This document shows positions 57,823 to 64,000 of a stretch of DNA of 64,000 nt, piece by piece. How positions within the stretch are numbered: the stretch's first letter is position 1; every line of letters begins with the position of its first letter. The stretch is from Sorex araneus (lineage: Eukaryota; Chordata; Mammalia; Eulipotyphla; Soricidae), in the NCBI RefSeq assembly GCF_027595985.1, contig NC_073312.1:10662926-10726925 (forward strand), in the 5' to 3' direction. The notes below the pieces were generated by a model. The model saw only the letters and a list, made by a program, of their open reading frames with translations. It had not been told where the DNA came from and searched no databases. The position numbers and the translations under genes were made by a program.

Positions 57823-58038
57823 CTTGAGCTTTTTTTTTTTTATGAAGACAGTGAGACTCATGGAGTTTAAAGAATCTGCTCGGGGTTACAAGATCTGCAA
57901 ATAACAGAGCTTAGTCTGGAGGGTCAGGTTCTTTCTATCAGCTTGAGATTACTTGTCCGGATGTAGTCAGAGAAGTCCATGTTCTCCCAGGCCGTACTAG
58001 TGTAAAGTTTATCTAAATAGGTCAAGAATGGGTATAGG

Positions 58039-58075
58039 GGCCAGAGAGATAACTCAAAGGGGCGGAGATCCTTAT
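58039..58075 (+). mobile_element. SINE-A head fragment
   Basis: GGGGCCAGAGAGATAACTC, then similarity is lost. Confidence 0.5.
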
Positions 58076-59360
58076 GAAAACAAAACAAATGAACCGACCA
58101 AAAAGAACTGATACAACAGAGGTATTAAGGCAAATACACATGTGTAAGACTGAGTATCTGATTTCTAAAATATTCACATAGCTTTTTAAAAGTAAAATTT
58201 TAAAATAGTTTTATTTGTGTTATGCTTTCCTACTTCTAATGCAGCAAAGGGAACTTTTGTCTATAAGAATATGACTTTTGTAACATTGAATATGAGCATT
58301 TAATTCCTGAGCAATCACAGTAGTCTTTTAACTCCTTTTATTTTTGTCCTCAGATTGTTCCCCCTTTTGTCAGTTCTGAACACACTGCTAGACAATTGGG
58401 TTTAAAAGTTATAATGGTTACTAACCATTTAATCCTTTATAACCAAGACATATAAGGCACTGGTAGAACTATAAAAGAAAAAAATCCAAGCCCATCAAAA
58501 GACAGGGAGAAGAGATGAATAGAAACTCCCTCAAAGGAGAAATACAAATGGACAAAGGGCACATAAAAATGCTGTACATCACCAATCAGGAATATGCAAA
58601 TCAAAACAACAGTGAGATATCATCCCACACCACAGAGACTGGCACATAACTAAAAGAACAAGAAAAAACAGTGTTAATGGGGAGTTGGGGGAGAAAGGGA
58701 CTCATATATGTTGGTGGGAATGCCAAGATGTCCAGGCATTTTGGAAAACAATATGTACATTAGTCAAAAAACTAGAAACTGAGCTCTCATTTGATCTAGT
58801 GATATCACTTCTGGGAATTTTCCCTGGGGACCCCAAAACAGACAGCAGAAATGCTATCTGCTCTCCCATGTTCATCACATCACTATTCACAATAGCCAGA
58901 ATCTGGAAACAACCTGAGTATCCAAGAACTAATGACCAGATAAAGAAACTGTGGTATATCTACACAATGGAATACTAAGCAGACACTAGGGAAAATGAAG
59001 TCAAGAAATTTTCTTATACATGGATGGACATGGAGAGTATCTTGGTTAGTAAAATGAGTCAGAGGGAGAGGTACAGACATAGAACAATCACACTATTTAT
59101 ATAATATTAAAAAGAACAAAACCATTTGCGAATTATAACCAAAGACAAAAATGAGGGCTGGAATGACTGATCCAATATAGGAAGCTTGCCACACGTTGTG
59201 AGGGAGTGCAGTTAGGACAGAACTATGACCACAATGACAATGATAGTTGGAAATGATCACTCTGGATCTGAAAGATGGTAAAGTGATATGTATGACAATC
59301 CTTCAGTAACAGTATTGCAAACCATAGTGCCTAAAAGGGAAAAGATGGAAAAGAAAGGGA

Positions 59361-59505
59361 GTGTGGCCGGAGCATTTTCCTTGCATTTAGATGACCCAGG
59401 TTGAATCCCTGGCATCTCACATAGTCACCGAGCACTGCCAGGAGTAATTCCCGAGTGCAGAGTCAAGAGTAACCCCTGAACATTGCTGGGTATGACTTAC
59501 CACCC
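59361..59505 (+). mobile_element. SINE-A inside an L1 3' UTR
   Basis: GACCCAGGTTGAATCCCTGG, CACTGCCAGGAGTAATTCCC, GTAACCCCTGAACATTGCTG, then a C-run. Confidence 0.88.
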
Positions 59506-59537
59506 CCCCCCCACAGACACACACACACACAAGGAGG

Positions 59538-59559
59538 GGAGGGGGAGAGAAAGAGAGGG

Positions 59560-59630
<71 letters not shown>
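59538..59630. repeat. (GA)n microsatellite
   Basis: About 90 bp of purine repeat, pure GA from about 59,563. Confidence 0.95.
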
Positions 59631-59632
<2 letters not shown>

Positions 59633-59967
59633 AAAGCAAGCTGTGGATGGAGGGCTGGGGGAAGACTGAGGACCTTGGTGGCAGGATAAGAGCACTGGTG
59701 AAGGGATGGGCGTTGGAACACTGTATGTCTGCAACTCAATCATGAACAAGTTTTTAGCTTATGGTGATTCAATTAAAAAAATAGAAAAGAAAGAACATTC
59801 ATAATGGCTATGAATGCGGACAAGCCTCGCATGAAGGTACGGGCAGAGGAACCCAGGTGTGTGTAATCCCATCAACGGCCAACATCCAGAGATTTAAAAG
59901 CAAGCTCCTAGAAGTGCATGGCCACTTTGCAGTCGTGTGATATCTTATAACCTACTTTTCCCTCTGG

Positions 59968-60230
59968 GAGAAAATAGGAAGCTACTGAGAGCTTCCTGCC
60001 CCCATGGGAGAGCCTCACAAGCTTCCCATGGTGTATCCATATGCCAAAGCCAGTAACTAGCTGAATCTCATTACCCTGACCCTGAAAGAGCCTCCAATGT
60101 GGCATTGTTGGGAAGGCCAAGAAGAGAGAGGCTTCTAAGACCTCAGCGATAGGACGAATGTAGAGTTTACTGAGACCGCTCAAGCAACTCGACGATTAAT
60201 GGAATATTGTGATCATGATCGTGATCGTTG
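59968..60230 (+). mobile_element. Diverged SINE-B (long middle form)
   Basis: CCTGACCCTGAAAGAGCC, GAGAGAGGCTTCTAAGACCT and a GATCATGATCGTGATCG tail. Confidence 0.8.
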
Positions 60231-60324
60231 ACCTTCTTATCCTCTGTGATTTCTATATCAGCTTTGTCCAATAGTGTTTTGTAGTTCATGCTGCAGTTGA
60301 AAAAATAAAAAGAGAGACTAATGG

Positions 60325-60490
60325 AGATAATAACGGGGTTAACATACTTGCTTTGCTTATGGTAAACCCAGGTTCAATCTCTTGCACTACATATAGTCCT
60401 GCTAGCATTTCCAGGAGAGGCCCCTAAATACATAGTTGGGAGTAGACACTGAGTAGTGCCAGGTGTGGCCCTAAAAACTAAAATGAATAA
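60325..60490 (+). mobile_element. Diverged SINE-A copy
   Basis: ACCCAGGTTCAATCTCTTGC, CATTTCCAGGAGAGGCCCC, GTGCCAGGTGTGGCCC. Confidence 0.7.
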
Positions 60491-61379
60491 ACAAGAAAAT
60501 AAAGAATAAATATTTATTTAACTTAACATATCAAAATTATCTCAGAACATGGAGTAGTCACATTTCAGATCATCAACAATTACATGGCTATTGCTTATCA
60601 TCTTGCTCAGCACAGCCAAATAGGAAGTTTACTCTTTTAATAATACCAATAAGGCTTTATTGATCTAGTTGAGAACTCTGAGGTTTCTACCACTGTTGCA
60701 TAACTGTTTGACCCATTTTTTTAGCTTTTGTATATTCATTTCAAGATATACCTGTCAAGAGGTTTGAAGGAAAGTCAACTCTGGGTACTTAATGAATGGA
60801 ATCAAGCCCTTTCAGATGTCATTGAGTAGAAAGAAAGAACAAATAGCTAGAAATTCAACAAATCTAGATATCACAGCTTGGCTACTGGAAGCTGTGATGA
60901 AAGAGGAAATTGAAGAGTGAAAGCAAGCAAGCAAAAAAAATTAGTAAAAAATAAGACTTAGCAGAAAATTTAAAAAAATAGGTGGACTGGATTTCATGAA
61001 AATAAAAAACTGCAATCTCCAAAAGAAGAGGAGAGCTACACAATTCTGATCAATAGGCCCAAAGAAGAACTAAAGAAATAGAAATAGAATCTATGTTAAT
61101 AGATAGGAAAACAGTGCTGCCAGTATGCTAATTCTTCTTACTGTCATCTTTAGTTTAATGAAATTAAGTTAAGCTTCCAGCAAGTTATTTTTAGATATTG
61201 ACAAAACATTTCTAAAACATATAGAAATATTCAAAAGAATAGCTAACACAATAGAAAAGAACAATTGTTGGAAGACTGGTATATTTTGTGTCATTCAGTA
61301 GTTGAATAGATAAGAAAACTATGATATACTAAGAAAATCAAGTATTATTTAATACTAAAGAGAAATTGTATGTTAATCT

Positions 61380-61860
61380 ACTAAAAGAGAGGGAATATAT
61401 TTAAATTCATTTTTGTAATAAGAAATAAGCTGATTTGGAACAGTTACATATGGTGTGATTCCAACTTAAGAACAACCTGGGAAAGCAAAGTTATAGAGAT
61501 AACTTTATAGAGGTTCCCAGAAGTTCGGTTTGAGAGAGGAATGAACAGATGAGAAACAGAGAAATTTTAAGGTGGTAAAAATGCTTGCTCTAACAATGTA
61601 ATGGTGGATATGGGGAATTATAATTTTGGCCAGTTCCATGGTCTGTACAACACCAAGAGTAAAACCTAATATTAATTATGGATTTGGGAAATTATGATGT
61701 GACCATGTAGACTCATTAATTGCAATGCATTTGTTCGATAGTGAGGAATTTTAATAATGGGGAATACTTAGTAAATGAGTGGGCAAGTGTGTGGGCAGAG
61801 GGCTTAAGGGAAATCTCCGAACCTTTTTTTCAGTTTTGCATGAACCTTGGCACCCAAGCT
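61380..61860 (+). mobile_element. Ancient L1M-type 3' end
   Basis: GTACAACACCAAGAGTAAAAC, TTATGGATTTGGGAAATTA, TGATGTGACCATGTAGACTC and GGGAAATCTCCGAACC match the 3' end of old mammalian L1M families as I remember it. L1-like sequence may start near 60,940. Confidence 0.65.
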
Positions 61861-62274
61861 AGTGTGATCTCTGATTTCTGTCAAGTTCTCCACCAAGTTG
61901 AGCTCAACAACCAAGACACCAACACAACTGTGTGTGTGCCCTAAGAACACCATAACTAAGGTGCAAAACAACCCCTGTCCCCTTATAAGATCCACTACCA
62001 AGTGTGTGTGAGTCTTGTCATTGTAACAAAGAAAAGAGGAGTAAAGGGGGAATCACAATTTTTAAAAAAGCATTCGAAATTCTACCAAAATATTCTGTTT
62101 GTTTATGCAATGACAGGGATAGAACCCAAAACTTCATACATGTAGACATGTGCTTTAACACTGATACACATTCCTGGACCCTTAGTAGTTTTTTTCAAAA
62201 ATTTGTATGAATGTTCTTAATGGGTTTATTCATAATATTCAGCTTTCCCTTTCATTTCTATGGGAGTTTGGTCT

Positions 62275-62372
62275 TTTTTATTTTATATTTTTTATTTTTA
62301 TTAGTGAATCACCGTGAGGTACAGTTACAAACTTACGAACTTTCATGTTTGCATTTGGTTTACATCCCTTGG
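62275..62372 (-). mobile_element. L1 3' end fragment
   Basis: TTATTAGTGAATCACCGTGA, GGTACAGTTACAAACTTACG, as in the 32487 element. Confidence 0.75.
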
Positions 62373-62730
62373 ACTTTGAATCAAAACTGACTGCTGCTTA
62401 CTTTTCTCTTTTCCTAGTGATTCCAATTTAAGGGGAGACTGTTTTTATATAACACACTTCCCTCTTATGCCTGTCTTTCTAAACCCCATTGTCAGTTGTT
62501 CAAAAGAAATGGGATGCTGATTCAGAAAATGAGGTCAGTGTTTGAGGGAAGGTGGACTAGAACAGTCCGGCTGATTGGGAAGCTATCCTTACAGAGGCAA
62601 ACTACATTAAACTTTCAAGAACCTTCTCCCAGGAAAATAACATTTAACCCAAAACACATTTTGGGGTGACAGAACTTTTACTATTTTACAATCTTGCCTT
62701 TGTAATTTCTTGGTTCCACAACTCAGAAGT

Positions 62731-62893
62731 TGTAGGACCAGAACAATAGCACAGCAGATAGTGTAAAGTGATAGCACTTGCCCTACACACAACTGATTTG
62801 GATTCGATCCCCAGCACCCACTATAGCCCCCTGAGTCCACCAGAAGTGGTCTCTGAGCGCAGCTGGGTGTGGCCCTCAAAATAAACAAAAATA
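62731..62893 (+). mobile_element. SINE-A copy
   Basis: GACCAGAACAATAGCACAGC, GGATTCGATCCCCAGCACCC, CTGGGTGTGGCCC. Confidence 0.85.
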
Positions 62894-63340
62894 AGATTAA
62901 GAAGAACAGAATCTGATTTCCACAAAAAGGCATACATTTTTCTCTCCACTTTTCACCGCTGGTATACTAAATAATTATAGTAACAGATCAACTTTACTTA
63001 TGATAAATATGCTCAATCATTCTTCATAAATGAAGTAAGAATTATACAAACTTCTCTAATCTACAGATTAGATTGAGCTTAAATGGCACCTGTGAACTCA
63101 GGAATAAGCAAATTAGAACAAGGTGACTTCTCCCAGGAAACATCTTCTGTACTTTAAAATGTATAGATCTTGGGCTAATTTATTTTAGTTCACTTATCCC
63201 AGAGAGGCCCTCCAGATTTTGGAGAAGAGGTGGAGCATATCCTCACTCTCTTATGTTGTAGCCAGAGTTGTATAACAACCTGCTCCATACCTATCTAGGC
63301 CCATGGTGGGATTTATTTGGATATTCAAGAACACTTGGAT

Positions 63341-63430
63341 ATTCAAGGACGAGTAAAGAGAGGCTTCTAAAATCTCAGGGCTAGAACAAATGGAGATGTT
63401 ACTGAGACTGCTCTTGACGGTCAATGGGAT
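63341..63430 (+). mobile_element. SINE-B 3' fragment
   Basis: GACGAGTAAAGAGAGGCTTC, AAAATCTCAGGGCTAG and GGAGATGTTACTGAGACTGC; it runs into the GAT repeat. Confidence 0.8.
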
Positions 63431-63440
63431 GATGATGATA

Positions 63441-63496
<56 letters not shown>
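63431..63496. repeat. (GAT)n microsatellite
   Basis: About 22 GAT units, continuous with the SINE-B 3' tail. Confidence 0.97.
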
Positions 63497-63497
<1 letters not shown>

Positions 63498-64000
63498 CAA
63501 GAACTAAAATTTTAGGGCAACTGAAGTGTTAATTTAATATAAACAATGCCCAGGGATGTTATAAGAAAATATCATTTGCTATCAAGAACCACCCGAAGTA
63601 CTTACATTGCTTAAACTTTGGGATTTCACAGTATCCAAGAAGCTACTTTGTCACCCTTACAATAGACTAGTACCTTCAAAACAAGGCAGTAAGCTGTTCC
63701 TCTTTGTTGCAGTTAACCTTAAATTCTAAAATAGTATTGTTTTTGACATTTCAGACAAAATCTCATAAAGATAACTAGTTCTCAAATGACTTGTTACAGA
63801 GACAAAGCATTTTCTAGTGGCAAATAAAAAATTACCATAAAGCATTAAAAATACACTAATCGCGTCAAGAAGAGAGAAAACAGGATTTTTAAAGTTCACT
63901 TTAGACAGTACCTAATTTACCAGAGTTCTGCGGATAAAAATTCATTCATAATGGTTCATTCGGTCCCACGTAGATAACCTTAACTGAAATTTTCAAATGT

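Larger units (their letters stand above)
58425..59790 (+). mobile_element. L1 3' part, interrupted by SINE-A and (GA)n
   Basis: Forward ORF2 tail remnant with FWKTICTLVKKLE and [10 protein letters not shown], then 3' UTR ending CTTATGGTGATTCAATTAAA. A SINE-A at 59361-59505 and a GA repeat interrupt the 3' UTR. It is more decayed than the L1 at 32487. Confidence 0.9.
53075..64000. other. DNA upstream of PNLIP
   Basis: About 11 kb of AT-rich sequence with hairpin, SINEs, L1 fragments and microsatellites. No lipase exon was found; PNLIPRP3 is not reached. Stretches at 53,400-54,290, 54,830-56,100, 56,280-57,560 and 63,500-64,000 show nothing recognisable. Confidence 0.6.

Noticed and set aside
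59417-59749. Leu/Ser-repeat frame of 110 codons
   Set aside because: It is the reverse complement of the (GA)n microsatellite inside an L1 3' UTR.
53075-64000. PNLIPRP3 exons upstream of PNLIP
   Set aside because: I looked for HGF, GHSLG and ACNHLRS-type motifs on both strands and found none. In human this gene lies tens of kilobases away.

Overview
This is mammalian genomic DNA, almost certainly from a shrew (Soricidae, probably Sorex). It is filled with two tRNA-derived SINE families that share one tRNA-like head and match my memory of the Sorex SINEs, and it also carries truncated LINE-1 copies and long microsatellites. Real genes appear only as short exons with consensus splice sites.

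The window holds the pancreatic lipase cluster (syntenic with human 10q25), all on the minus strand. From right to left: PNLIP (complete; TATA near 53,070, stop 38,061, 465 aa), PNLIPRP1 (complete; TATA near 26,855, stop 14,093, 471 aa) and the 5' end of PNLIPRP2 (promoter near 5,000, coding exons 1-3; the rest lies beyond base 1). I rebuilt the exons by hand from reading frame, AG/GT sites and phase. Each complete gene has 12 coding exons behind a short non-coding first exon, and the ATG falls directly after a splice acceptor in all three genes. PNLIP keeps its catalytic triad (Ser169, Asp193, His280). PNLIPRP1 also keeps a triad but carries the Val/Ala pair known to inactivate this paralogue, and its normal stop codon appears to be lost, adding four residues. 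PNLIP and PNLIPRP2 encode duodenal fat-digesting lipases secreted by pancreatic acinar cells and work with colipase; PNLIPRP1 is a secreted homologue without notable lipase activity.

Layout: 1-5,000 PNLIPRP2 5' part (a 130-bp near-identical repeat pair 900 bp apart in intron 2, a probable LTR in intron 1); 5,000-14,070 GC-richer intergenic DNA with a 174-bp tandem duplication, a diverged duplication and a probable LTR; 14,070-26,860 PNLIPRP1, with a perfect 32-bp inverted repeat in an intron; 26,860-38,020 intergenic, with a 480-bp pyrimidine tract and a 2.4-kb 5'-truncated L1 with target-site duplications; 38,020-53,075 PNLIP; 53,075-64,000 AT-rich upstream DNA, with a second perfect hairpin, more SINEs and L1 fragments. 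PNLIPRP3, which lies upstream of PNLIP in human, is not reached.

I found no new multi-gene system. The points most worth checking are the two perfect hairpins, the PNLIPRP1 stop-codon loss, the recent local duplications and the two SINE families with a common head.
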